Source: Rotaria socialis
Lineage: Eukaryota; Rotifera; Eurotatoria; Philodinida; Philodinidae
Direction: 5' to 3'
Length of the DNA: 64,000 nucleotides
NCBI GenBank assembly: GCA_905331475.1
Contig: CAJNYU010002520.1
Coordinates: forward strand, 186,001 to 250,000
The position numbers and the translations under genes were made by a program. The notes under the pieces are model-generated. The model was not told where the DNA came from and did no database searches. It was given only the letters and a program-made list of their open reading frames with translations. Of this stretch, positions 25,601 to 37,579 are shown piece by piece (the stretch's first letter is position 1; each line of letters opens with the position of its first letter).

Positions 25601-28600
25601 TGGTATATTCAAAAAATGTACAACTTTTTGAGTTCAAATTTTCTCTATTCAATTTCGTAGAACATTGACGTAGAGATGGAAATTTTCATTCAAATCAAAT
25701 ACATTGACATGAACATTCAAATATAAAGATCACAAATATATTGTACTTATAAATGCATTCAGCCCATAGTTTAATTATAGAATTCTAAAGAACGAACAAG
25801 AACTGTAAATTAATTTTTTTGATTATATAATTATCGCTATTTCCGATGTTAATCATTAGGTTCCTTAAAATCTGCTCGCATTAAATTATCTCAGCAAGTC
25901 AATCTTGCCTATAATTAATATTTGAACTTATCAAAATATTCTCGAATTTCATCAACAAATCATGGAGTAATCAGTATGTAAATGAAATAGGACAATGTTT
26001 TTTGTTGATGAAAAAATAATTCTTCTTCAAAATAATCAAATTAGCAAACAGTTCATTAAAACGATCAGAAGAACTAAAAATAACAATAAAATTACGTAGC
26101 TAATAGAATAAATTTGAATAGACCATCAATATTTCAGCAGTTTCGTACGTGAAACTTAAGTTCAATTAGTCAAAAGCTCTTCAAGTATTCAACTATTTAA
26201 TTATTCAGTTCCATTTATTTGTGTTTCTGTGTTACCGTCAAACAGAGAAATGCACTTGAAATTCAAGTGTAATCAACAAATGCATGCGAGTTTTGACAGA
26301 AATGTTGCATTCAGTATTCATTGGTTACTGAGGAAGAATACAAGAAAAAAACAAAATTTCTTCTATCATTCTCGCCTGAGTTAATGCATGAAAAAGGTTT
26401 GATAATATTCTACTAACACCAAGTTTGCTCAATTAGGTTTCCATATTTGTGAAGAAAGATCATGGTTAATTCCGCGACCTTCTTATTTAATAAACAACTA
26501 AGATCTTCGATGAATAATAATGGTACATTTCTTGTTTTGACAAGCAATATTCTTGTCAACAAACATTTCTTCTGGTGTAAAGGCCTTGTTATCTTCCAGA
26601 TATTGACTTTTATTATCCCCGGAGGCTTATGATCGAAAAAGTATGATGGGTTTATAGATCTAGCGGTGTTTGTTATCCTTTTATTTACAAATCATTTTCT
26701 CTCCATAATACCAATGCACTTAGAATAGAGAAAATTTTTCCTGAAATATCATCGCTTTGATAAATACTCTATATATATATAGCCTTTAAGGTTGTCTAGA
26801 ATCTATATATGACAATTTTTATTGTAGCATTTTGTATGGACAATATCTTTCAATCAAATTAAAAACCATTAGGAGCCCCATCCGGTCAAAAAGAGAATTT
26901 GATAAAAACTAATTTTTTGAGCGAACCTTGATTTATATATAATTTTGTATGAATGTATGAAGGATATATAACAAAATCTCTCAAAACTAGTAGTCTGTTG
27001 GGTCCAACATTTTCCAATCTGAATTGTATTCAGAATTTGAATGAAAAATTTTATTTAAGCTCCGACATATTGGAAATGATTCCTTTGAATCATCTTCAGC
27101 ATGGTCTGATGATTAGAAGAGATTCGAACTCTGCCAAAATCTACTTTGATAAATAATTCAACAGATTATACACAAGAATAGAGAACATTCAATAAATCCT
27201 TGCTAGTTTAACTTGAAAATAACCCATAATTTATCATCCATTGGTCGAGTGTATACCCTTGAATACTCCCTCTCTCTCTCTCACTGGTGCTATTCCTGAT
27301 CAAGCATATCTAACATAGTACTAATGCAAAAATTGTCGATTGATGTAATATATATATATTGAAAATAAATACACTTTTACGATCTTATCAAAGTTGAAGA
27401 AACGAAGTTGATTAAAAAAGACTGTTTTTACGAATGAAGCGAAAATGTTTTGTTGCTAATTTTGAATCTTTGATTTCTGTTCAACAGGAAATCTTGTTGA
27501 GTGAGATAACAAAATTGAAAGATAAGATACAACTGGGATATCAATGGTTATGAGAAAATATCGATTAATAATGTTTATTTATCTTCATAACTTCAGATTT
27601 TTTCCAAGTGTCATTATCAATCGAAAATGACTTTTTTGATTTCAAAAGAATTTCAACACAGAAAACGTAATATTAATTTTTGATTACTATAACTACATGT
27701 CACTCTTCATCTGCTCTTGTATAAATCAATTAGTAATGGTCATTAGCTAGAACTAGAAATTTCTTCAAAATAAATTCTGACTTTCTCAATCCATCGTATT
27801 GAGTAAAAGCATTTTCGTGATATTCAATCGTAATTATTTTACATAATAAAATTTCCAGGATAATATATCTTTCAGTTTCTGCAATCATTTTTCTATTTTA
27901 TACTTCTTCGGAAAAGAGAAGTACCCTTTCAATGTAAGAATCATACTATGCCTTTGTTCACACAAAAACCTATTAACTCAAAAGATTTGAGTTATGGAAC
28001 TTTTAATTATGCATAGTTTTTCCTGTTACATTGGAAAATTAACAAAAATCTATTAACGTAAAATACAATCAAAATCACATTTTTCACAGAACAAAGCATA
28101 GAAACGATATAAGCAATTATTTGGCATTTAGATCTACTACACTCAAATTTATTTATTGCGTCGCAATTAATATTCCTTTTAATTTCTTCTCAAGTGCACG
28201 ACAAACGCGAGAAAAGCATGTTACTCATATATGAATTTATTCTATTAATCATTTTATAGTCAAGAAAAAAAAAGAAATTCGATTTATTGATGAGTAACGA
28301 TGAAATGCATCTCTTTAGAATATAAAACAAATGAAACATTTTTTCTCGATTGTTTGTCAGATTTTATATATAAACATGAGCAAACAGTATAATAAACGAA
28401 AAAACAAAGGTGTTAAATCAAATATTGATTAATGGATACGAGAAAACAATTCGCAAAGATTATATCATTCAGTGTAGAATAGGAATTCTAATGAATGTAA
28501 AAATTTTTTTAGTCTACGAATATTTTATTTGATTAATAAATCTTCTAGGCGAAAGAAAAATAATTTAAAAATCGAGTCAATTCAAATTTTGTAACTATAG

Positions 28601-28784
28601 TTACATTTTCCCGTCGAGTTAGTTTTAGTTATGACAAAAAAGGAAAAAAGGAATCATTCTCAAAGCAAAAGAAAATATAAGATTTATTTTATTTTATTAA
28701 AATCAAATAAAGCAATATTTTTCTATGCAGATGTCACTAAATCCTTATTTTTGATGAATGGAATTTTCAATCCATTGTTTCGGA

Positions 28785-28870
28785 CGAAGAGAGAGCGAGA
28801 GAGAGAAGAAATGAAAATAAATCGCGAACAAATGAGAACGAGAGAAAGTGAAAGCGAACGGGTTAGTAGT
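28785..28870. repeat. GA-rich segment 5' of AT-hook gene
   Basis: Imperfect GAGA-rich run about 230-310 bp before the ATG at 29097, with CG-containing units interspersed. Possible promoter or 5' UTR element. Confidence 0.6.
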
Positions 28871-29096
28871 CGAGTGATTGACTGACGGCAGGTTGGACGG
28901 ACAAAAAAGCCCAACAAAAAAAAAGAACGCGAAAAAGATTTAAATTTTCTATCTATACACATACGTACATTGCTATCGTTCGGTCGGCACGGACAGCACA
29001 AATGCACATACGCGCGCGTTTTCTTTGTTACTAATAATGAGATTTGACCTTTTTTTTAAGATTTAATTCATTATTTTATTTTTTTTCTGTTGCTTT

Positions 29097-31566
29097 ATGG
29101 ATGATCCATCGTTATTACCTTTTTTAAATAATAATGGCAATGGACATCATTATTCAATTAATAATATTGATGATGAAATTGAACATGAAGAAGACGAATT
29201 AGAGGATGATGATGATGATAATGATGAAGAAGAAGGAGAAGAGAATCATGAAGAGGAAGAGGAAGAAGATGTCTTACAAAGTTATGATCCAATTCGACCA
29301 TATCCGGACGATGAAATCGATGAAGATGAAATCGAAGAAGATGACATTGATGACGAAGAAAATCAAGATGAACAAGAAATCGTTATACCACAACCTCCAC
29401 CGGCACCTCAACAACATTCAATTCAATCTGAACGTGGTGGACGTCGAAAAGGTGTTCCACGTCGTTTACAATTATCTCCGCACATAGCTAAAAGTTCAGC
29501 TCCACAACAACGCTTATTACCATTATCATCATCGAAATCTTCATCAATCGTTCATCATCACCATGATCAACCAATATTGACATCTGATCAAGAAGATATC
29601 AATGAGATAGCCGATGATTTCAATAATGAAAATCACATTGATGAATATTATCATAATAAACAACAAAATTGTATTCAATTAGATTTACTACCGAAACATT
29701 TAATCGATAATAATCACAATGACTACGATGAAAATAATAATAATTATCACGAGGAAGATAATATTCTAGAAATCGTTGATGATCTTTTAGCTGATATTGT
29801 GACAAACATTGTTCAAAATATACGACAACAGCGACAGAAGAATTTTAAACCACACGTCCATCTTATCAAAACGAATGGATATTCAAATCATAAACCATCA
29901 ACAAATGGTCTATCGAAATCTACGCATAAACGCGAACAAAAATTAACCAATGGTAAACATCATATGAGTGATTCTATTCATACGAACAGGTAAATTGAAT
30001 TTTAATTCTCTTTTCTTTGGCTCTACAATTAAAAGTATTTTGTCGTAAAGAAGGATTAAGATGGAAAAAAAACTCATTAAGAAAAGAGCGCAAGTTTCAG
30101 ACAGAAAAAAAAACTTTCGGTAATAAATAAGTCGAGAAGAAACGTCACGATATAGGAAAATAAACTTGGCGTCAATCATTACATATGAAACTATTCTAGA
30201 AGTACATTTATAATTTATATTTCAATTAATTGGTGTACCTTTAGATTTTCATTTATTATTTTGATTCATTGCGTAGATTGAAAAATAAGATTAGTATCGA
30301 AAATTCTCAGTAGTAAAATTGAATTTGATCCGAAAAGAAAGAAAACTTAAGTTGACATCGATTCTATAAAATAAAAAGTTTATTTTTTTGCAAAACCACT
30401 TACATTTATAAAGAATCCATAAAAGTATTCTCATGTATTTATCAATGAAGCTTTGTATGGTTTTTTTTTAGTAAAAAAAGTTTTGTTTGCCAAATAATGA
30501 AAAGAAAATGTTTACTTATTTAGCATAAAATCGTCTAAATCTCAATCTCAACAATCTTTATCATCATCAAAATTATCAGATTCATCTGCACTATTTAATG
30601 AATTTACGAAAATGATGCATTTAAATTCTCAACAGCAATTAGTCAAACAAAAACATTCATTATCATCTTCATCATTTTCTTCTCCACCATCTGCGAAACG
30701 ACAAAAAACATCTGAAACATTATCATCATCATCATCACAACCAACAACACCTTTATCGCTTCAACAACAACAACACCAACAACTTCTATGGCAAATGACT
30801 CAACAATTAATGATGTCCACACAAGCCAATGATACTGATACTTCATCGTTACTCAAACAACAACTACTAGGTTTAACACCGCCGGGTACAGTAACTAAAC
30901 GCGTTGGTCGTCCACCAAAACAACATTCACAACCACAAATCATGCGTTCAAGTACAAATATGATACCACCAACGAATACTTCTACATTTGAGCGTGGCAA
31001 TTTTGCACCGAGACGTCGTGGTAGACCACCTAAATATGTTACTGAACGAGGAGCAATGCCTGGTCTATCTTCACACGATCTAGATCCGTCATCGTACGAT
31101 CAATTATTTGCTGCAATTGAAAATAGTGTTACCGGAAATTCATCACGAACGTCATCGGCGGCATTTCAATCTGCATTAGCATCTATGCTTGGACATCAAG
31201 CTGGTCTTTCCATGCCATCGTCTGTACCTTCTTCTGTTCCAGCTATAAGAAAGTAAGTCGAAAACTAATTTTTAAGTGGAAACTTATTAAACAATAAATC
31301 TTGTGGTCTGTATTTTAGTGGTGTACCAGCATCGATGGTTAAACAGTCAGCTGGACACACTCGTCATAGTTTACCAGCCTCATCCCATGCTACGAAATTA
31401 TCACATGCTATTGGAGGTACAGGTAATGGACTTGATATGCCATTGATGGCAACAAAAAAACGGGGCCCCGGTCGACCACCTAAAAGTCAGTTATTACTTG
31501 ATTCTCATCAAGTTTTACAAGCAACCAAACGAATGAATTCATCGTCATCACTATCAAATAATTCTA

Positions 31567-31599
<33 letters not shown>

Positions 31600-31694
31600 G
31601 TTTTGCACCAACAATGGTTCCATCATCACCAACTTCATTTAATTTAAATGCTGCCTTTGTTGATATGTTACAACAACAACAACATCCACATTAA
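29097..31694 (+). CDS. acidic AT-hook DNA-binding protein
   Basis: Three exons (29097-29989, 30524-31252, 31319-31694) joined in phase 2 at both introns give 665 residues. The N-terminal ~100 residues are strongly acidic (Asp/Glu runs). A Pro/Gln linker and a His/Asn-rich middle follow, then VDDLLADIVTNIVQNIRQQR, a plausible helix near residues 225-245. Three AT-hooks with the GRP core lie at about residues 423-430 (KRVGRPPK), 461-468 (RRGRPPKY) and 587-596 (KKRGPGRPPK). SAKRQK near residue 355 may be a nuclear localisation signal. Gln, Ser and Asn runs separate them. AT-hooks bind the minor groove of AT-rich DNA, so a chromatin or transcription role is likely. No bromodomain, PHD or SET domain is visible. 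The family is not identified. Exon 1 starts at the first ATG of the frame. Confidence 0.85.
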
Positions 31695-32141
31695 AACAAA
31701 ATTGATTGATAATATTTTCGTTTTCGCTTTCGCTTTCTTTTCTTTTTTTGAATTTAACGACGTGCGCGTGCTTCCATTTAGTCTCCGTCCTTATCATTAT
31801 ACATTCCTCAGATATTTCTTTCTCGTTTGTGTTTTTTTTCCTGACCATTCCATGGTTTCTGTTGCCAGATCTTATTGTGTAGAATAGCGTCTTTTTTCAT
31901 GTTTATGTATCTATGATTTTCTTTTCTTTTTGTTTTCATATGATGATCAAAATCAGTCCCGAGTTGCATTTGTTTTTCTATTGAATGGTTGCTAGTGTGT
32001 ACACTGTCCCGTGTGAATGATAACAAAACAAAACAAAAACACAAATCGGCGCCGTCCTTACTATCTATTTGATAGTACTAAGTATATGTATGTTTGTGTA
32101 AATATAGAAAAAAAGAATTTTTTTCTTCTTCTTTGTCTGTC

Positions 32142-32172
<31 letters not shown>

Positions 32173-33226
32173 TCTGCTTATTATTTACTCAATCTGTCAC
32201 TTGTCACGTACGCATTGTGTTTTTTTTTCTCTTTTTTTCTTCTTATGAATTATATGAGAGAAACAAAAAGAAAGAATTAATATCGCGAAGTATATAGTTT
32301 ATAAATTTTTGATTTATTATGAAATATTTCAATGAACCGTCTTGTACGAGAAATTATATGTTGAATAACGAAGGAATGAAGTTTTTTTCTCGAAAGTGTA
32401 AGTACCAATAAGATGATTTTTTTCTTTATAACGAAAACAATTCTGATATTGAAAAACAACAAAAAGTTAATAAAGAATTGCTATATATGTATATAGAATT
32501 TTATATTTACTTTACTTTTTTTAGTTTTTAAAATGGAACCGAATTTATTTGAATAATTTTTCTTTTTATTTCGTGTTTTATCTCTTCAGCATGAGTATGC
32601 TATTTTTAAAGTTGCATATTTATTGAAGATGAAGAATTTGTTTTTATGAGCAATCATCGATTAATTTGGATCCGTGCCAAATGTAGTGATTTATATAAAT
32701 ATGTAAAGCAACAAAATCATGATTTGGAATCGTTTTAAAGGGTAGATCATCATTTTTTCTGAATAAACCACAAAATCGGTATACATTTTTTATGTGATTA
32801 AATATAAATAACGATTGAAATCCTTGAGTTTATTATTCTTTACTTCACGATTCTATGAAAAAAGGATAAATAAAAATCACTACTTTATGTTTGAAAAGAA
32901 ACTAAGTATCGTATAAATTTCGAAAAATCGCATAATCAATGACAATTTAACCCGAAGACACATCTGTCCACCCACGTAGGTGGGAGTCTTGTACGATGAA
33001 ATTCTCAAACATTAAACAGTACATATTTGCCTTGTTCTCATGTCACTACATTTAAAAGACGAGACGAAAAGTAAAAAAAAAGAAAACGAACAAGAAAAAG
33101 AAAAAAGTTTCAAGCGTCAAAGAAAATGTGACATTTACGTTTGTTTTCGCTCCCTACTGTGTCACTTTTTTCTTTTAATCTATTGAAATCAATCACAGCT
33201 AACTTCTTGTTCGCTTCAAAAAACAA
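31695..33226. other. 3' flank of AT-hook gene and 5' flank of rhotekin-like gene
   Basis: No gene seen. An ATT run is at about 32143-32171. AATAAA near 32468 is a candidate polyadenylation site for the AT-hook gene, implying a long 3' UTR of about 770 bp. The last 200 bp are the probable promoter of the rhotekin-like gene. Confidence 0.5.
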
Positions 33227-35599
33227 ATGGAATCGATGAGCACTCGTAATAATAGAGAGAAACGTGTTGTTTCATTCTTTATTTGGGTATGTAAAATCAG
33301 AACAACAAAAACTAATTAAATATTTTATTTATTTTAAAAACAGGATCCCGAATTGGAACGTAAAATTGATCGTGAAGTGAAAATGATAGATGGTATAAGT
33401 AAATTACTTAACGTGGCTACAACACTCGAGCAAACAATTGAATGCCATAAAGCTCTCATTCTTTCTCAACAAAGGATGTTAGCATTTATGGCTGAAATAC
33501 AAAGAAAGCAACAAAATTTACTTAAATCTGACGATACAAAGTATAAAGAATAATATATTTAGTTCATTCAAAGCTGATTTTCTCGTTTAAATTTCGTTTT
33601 AAAAAGCATGGAAGCAGCAAAATCAACAGTTGTTCTATCCGATATTCGTTTACCATTAATATGGACCGGTATGAAAGCAAAATCAGGTAGACATTAACTA
33701 GATGTAAATTTATTCATCTATAATTTTTAAATGTCAACTAAGGTCAAAAAAGATTTGCTGTCTTTTGTTTGGCACGAATTGGATGCGAAATAATCGATAC
33801 AACAATGAAATACATTGATAAAAAATCTACTGAAATAGTTTTTACAGAGAAACTGATCTTGTAAGGTTTATGTTTGTTTGACTAGTCCTTATTCGTCTTG
33901 TTTCAAATTTAAGTAATAATGTTCCACATGATTTTCAATTGCATTTGGAAGTCTATGCATTAAATAAAAGCCTTGCTCTGTCATCATCAGTTAAAGATTT
34001 TGCTAATCGCTATAGTTATTTTTCTACGCATGGATCACAAAAAATGCCAAAATCAAATTCAAACAGTGTAAGAAATTGAAAGCTTTCATTTAAGTGAACT
34101 AAAAGAAAATTTTCAGTCTAAATCATCGGTTCAACCACAATCAAAATTTGTTTTAATTGCTCGTAAAATATTTAACAAAGGATCCGCTGACAAAATGGCT
34201 AAAGTTTACGATCTGCAAATGGAACGCTTGCAAGAAAATCCTCTCATGCGCTTACCAATTCGTCCATCTTTTATCTCACGCTTTACGATTCAACCATTAT
34301 GTTATCTATGCTCATCAACATATGCTGGAATTTTAGAAACTAATAATACACAATATTCATGTACATTAGCTACCGGCTGTTTAAATGGCGAAGAAATCGT
34401 AGGAGACGATGCTTCAGATCAACATCGATTTTCTATACCAATTACATCGGTAGAATTTTTTATTATCATCGATTATTTTTCCTCATGTTGAAAGTTTTCT
34501 TTAACATTAGGATACAATTATTTCAACACGGGATAATCAACATTCATTTATCATTGAGAATCTTGGCTTTAATAGAGAAGAACTTTTTGTTCACGATGTA
34601 TTTACCTTAAGAAATTGGGTCCGAGCTTTACAACAACAAATTGTTGACATGCGTAAGAATGAATATTTTCTCGTCTGCAATTAACAATATTCTCTATTAT
34701 GCTTATTAAGGCGCTTGGGAACCGACTATCGAGCATTTACCTTCGATAATGAATCATTCGCATGGATCATTAAATTCATTAGTAAAATATTCCATAATTG
34801 GGACAAATTTAACCAAAGAACCTATGTCACCAACTAAATCTCGATCAGTCGGTATGCTTTTGATGCGTTTTCTATTTAATTTTGATCGAATCCTTAGATA
34901 CGTTTTCTTTTTACTCTGAATAGAAGTATTTTGTTTCGATTATGTACTTTATATTAATACCGCTTAACGAGAAAAAATATCTATCATTTCAATGAAGTCG
35001 ACTTTCTAATAGAATTTCTAAACGATACGAAGGATGTGTTTGGATTATTCTTCAATTTTAGTCGCTATTTCGAAGTGTCAAAATGATAGTAGGATAATAA
35101 TAAAAATGGTACGATAATTAGCATTGGTAAGGTAACTATTTTCGTTCCAATTCGTTTCTGATTGGGTTAAGATCTGATTCAGTCTAATACTAAACATCTC
35201 TTGGTTGTTTTGAGACTTCCACAAAAAAAGATACCAAGCAGCATTATAGTTATAAAGAAAAAGTCTTCGGCAGGCATAAGTACACTTACTAACCAATTTC
35301 TCTCGTAGGAAACAAATTTCTTTAAGACATTATGAAAGTAATTCGATCTGTGATATTTATGAAAAACCTTGAAATATATGCTTTTACCTAGGCCAATCGA
35401 CGTAAAAGAACATGAAAAAAAACTATTTTACATATATTTAATCTATACTTTAGATAATGTTCATCAAACTGATATATCTTCTCAAACAATGACGAATAGT
35501 ACAATTAATCAATTGAAGAACATAAATCGGATTCTTGACAAAATCAATTTCAATGAAGAAAGTGATAATGATACAAAAACATACCAAATACGAATATAA
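33227..35599 (+). CDS. rhotekin-like Rho-effector scaffold
   Basis: Nine exons: 33227-33286, 33344-33540, 33607-33686, 33743-33860, 33914-34067, 34117-34449, 34511-34652, 34711-34851 and 35454-35599. Every junction is in phase and they give 456 residues. Residues ~21-85 match the rhotekin HR1/REM repeat, a Rho-GTP-binding coiled coil (DPELERKIDREVKMIDGISK, then AFMAEIQRKQQNLL). SDIRLPLIW and the following ~150 residues match the anillin-homology region, as do ENPLMRLP and QPLC near residues 240-265. Residues ~265-365 look like a PH domain, ending in the helix NWVRALQQQIVDM. The C-terminal ~90 residues are Ser/Thr/Asn-rich and short compared with vertebrate rhotekin. The protein is expected to bind active Rho and act at cortical or septin structures. 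The last intron is about 600 bp, the rest 50-61 bp. Confidence 0.9.
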
Positions 35600-37579
35600 A
35601 TTTTTTCATACGTTTAAATATTTTTTTTTGTATATGTTAATAGAAACAAAATATTAGCAGATTACTGCTACCATGATTTCCAATTCTCTTTTCAAAGAAT
35701 ATGAGTAAATAAAGAAAAATCATATGCTGGTCGTATTACGTATATAAATTTAAATTTTAAAAAGCTATGAATTTAATAGAATGGCTATTGTATTTCGTAG
35801 TAAACAAAGTGTTTCCAACGGTTTCTTTTCATTATAATTAAGATAATAATAAAAATAGAAATCATTTGAATACGATATCAAATTTCAATAGATATATTCA
35901 ATGATTCAAATATAATTGTATAGATAAATGATTTTTTATTAAAATGAAATATGATCTCTGGCTTCTATGATTATTGTTTTTTCTTTTAAATACAAACTAT
36001 TAATTTTACCATCAAAAAATAAAATAATTTGAACTAGGAAAAATTAATGGCGATTTCTATTGCTCTAAATTAACTGCCCGATAATATAAAAGTTTTGACT
36101 GAAACAAATGTTTGTTTATTCATCGATCACTTCGTGTAAGTCACAAGAAGTTGATTCGAATTAAAGTTGTGTAGTCATTTCAAAATATATTTTAACATGT
36201 GTTCGTTTTTTTTCTGTCTTAAGGCTGATTAGATGAGGCTGCTAATTTTAGTCGAGAATGTTAGAAGGTTGTGGGAACGATGGGACTGCAATTTTCATTC
36301 GCGCCTACATTTTTTATATGAAATTGGTGTAGTACAATAAAACTAAATACCACATAAACCTATGAGCAGTTCCACATAAATCATCAGAATACACAGAAAT
36401 CATGCACGAATATTTACGAAGCACTCGATAGTGCAAGGTGAGTACTGAATAATTGTACTTTCAGTTACTAATATTCCGATATGCCTAATACTGCTAAGCA
36501 CTCAAAATCTTTGGATACTTGCGGCATTTTCTCAAGTGAGTACTCTATCGGTGCTTGTCTAAGAACACCTTCACTAGGGATATTTATTGTATGCATTATA
36601 AAATTCCGGTCATCAGATATCGATCTATTTAAAGATCTAGTATTTATTTTCTACGATAAGTGCTTGCACGTAGGGTTCAAATGGCTCTAACATGAAACGA
36701 ACACAAATATTAGGTTTTTTACATCAATTGGAGTTGAATATCATTCGCATCATTAAGCAAATTTTGAGAATGAAACCTGGATATAATGATCAACTGCTTT
36801 TTTGATCGCTAGAACAAAAATTGAATGAACTCATCAATGAACTGTTTTGGATAGAATAGATTTTGTTTTTGACCCATGATGATAAATTGACTGTTGTCGG
36901 AAAAATATTGCTTCATAATTTGACGTTAAGAAATAAAATTCATATTGAACGTGATGTAAATCGGCGATTGATCACAAAGATAATTTTGAATTGTCAGAAG
37001 TGAAGAAAAGCGTAAATCAGTACATTCGTTTAAGAATTAATTTTTCTAGTGAATAATTCTATTTACTTTTGAAAACAGTCAAGCATTTCGATTATTGTGA
37101 AAGAGACGATTTTGTTCTAGCGTAGTTTTCTATTATCATTGAAGGTACTGTAAAAAAAATTGGCCAAAATACAGCAATACTATGATTCGTTGGAAACATT
37201 TGAAAGTGTTTTAGCTACGATTTTTGAAAAATATGATTAGGCATAATTTCTTCGACTTCGTGAAGAATCGTATATTTTCAGTAGCAAAACACTCCAAGAC
37301 AAGGAATGTGAGTGAAAGAATAGTTATATTCAATCAATAAAACAAACTTGTCATTCTACTCCACAGTGCAAGTGGAAAATGTTATATGCGGCAAGGGTTG
37401 TTGATGCTTTTTCATGGAGTTAGTCATAGCAGATTTACTGCAATTCTGTTGTCATAAGGAATTTTTATGGCACTGTCCATAAGCATAGAGATAAAGAGAA
37501 AAACTACACATCAACAGACACTTATTTAAAAAAAATTGTATTATATTTGAAAACAATCACCATTAATGTAGGATAAAAT
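35600..37579. other. 3' flank and degenerate sequence
   Basis: AATAAA near 35706 may end the rhotekin-like transcript. The rest is AT-rich with short broken ORFs. One of 69 codons (36481-36690) has no family match and no splice context. Some of the sequence nearest 37580 could be an unrecognised 5' part of the F-box/LRR gene. Confidence 0.4.

Larger units (their letters stand above)
22512..29096. other. long intergenic stretch between two regulators
   Basis: No gene supported over about 6.6 kb. It holds a GA tract just 5' of the calcium sensor (about 22649-22670), TA runs (about 23377-23398 and 25230-25252), a CT tract (about 27270-27284) and a GA-rich segment before the AT-hook gene. A 67-codon plus-strand ORF ending at 27156 lacks splice support. 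The distance suits promoter and enhancer sequence for two divergently transcribed genes, which is inference. Confidence 0.5.

Noticed and set aside
36481..36690. 69-codon ORF between the rhotekin-like gene and the LRR locus
   Set aside because: No splice context, no domain and ordinary length for chance in AT-rich DNA.
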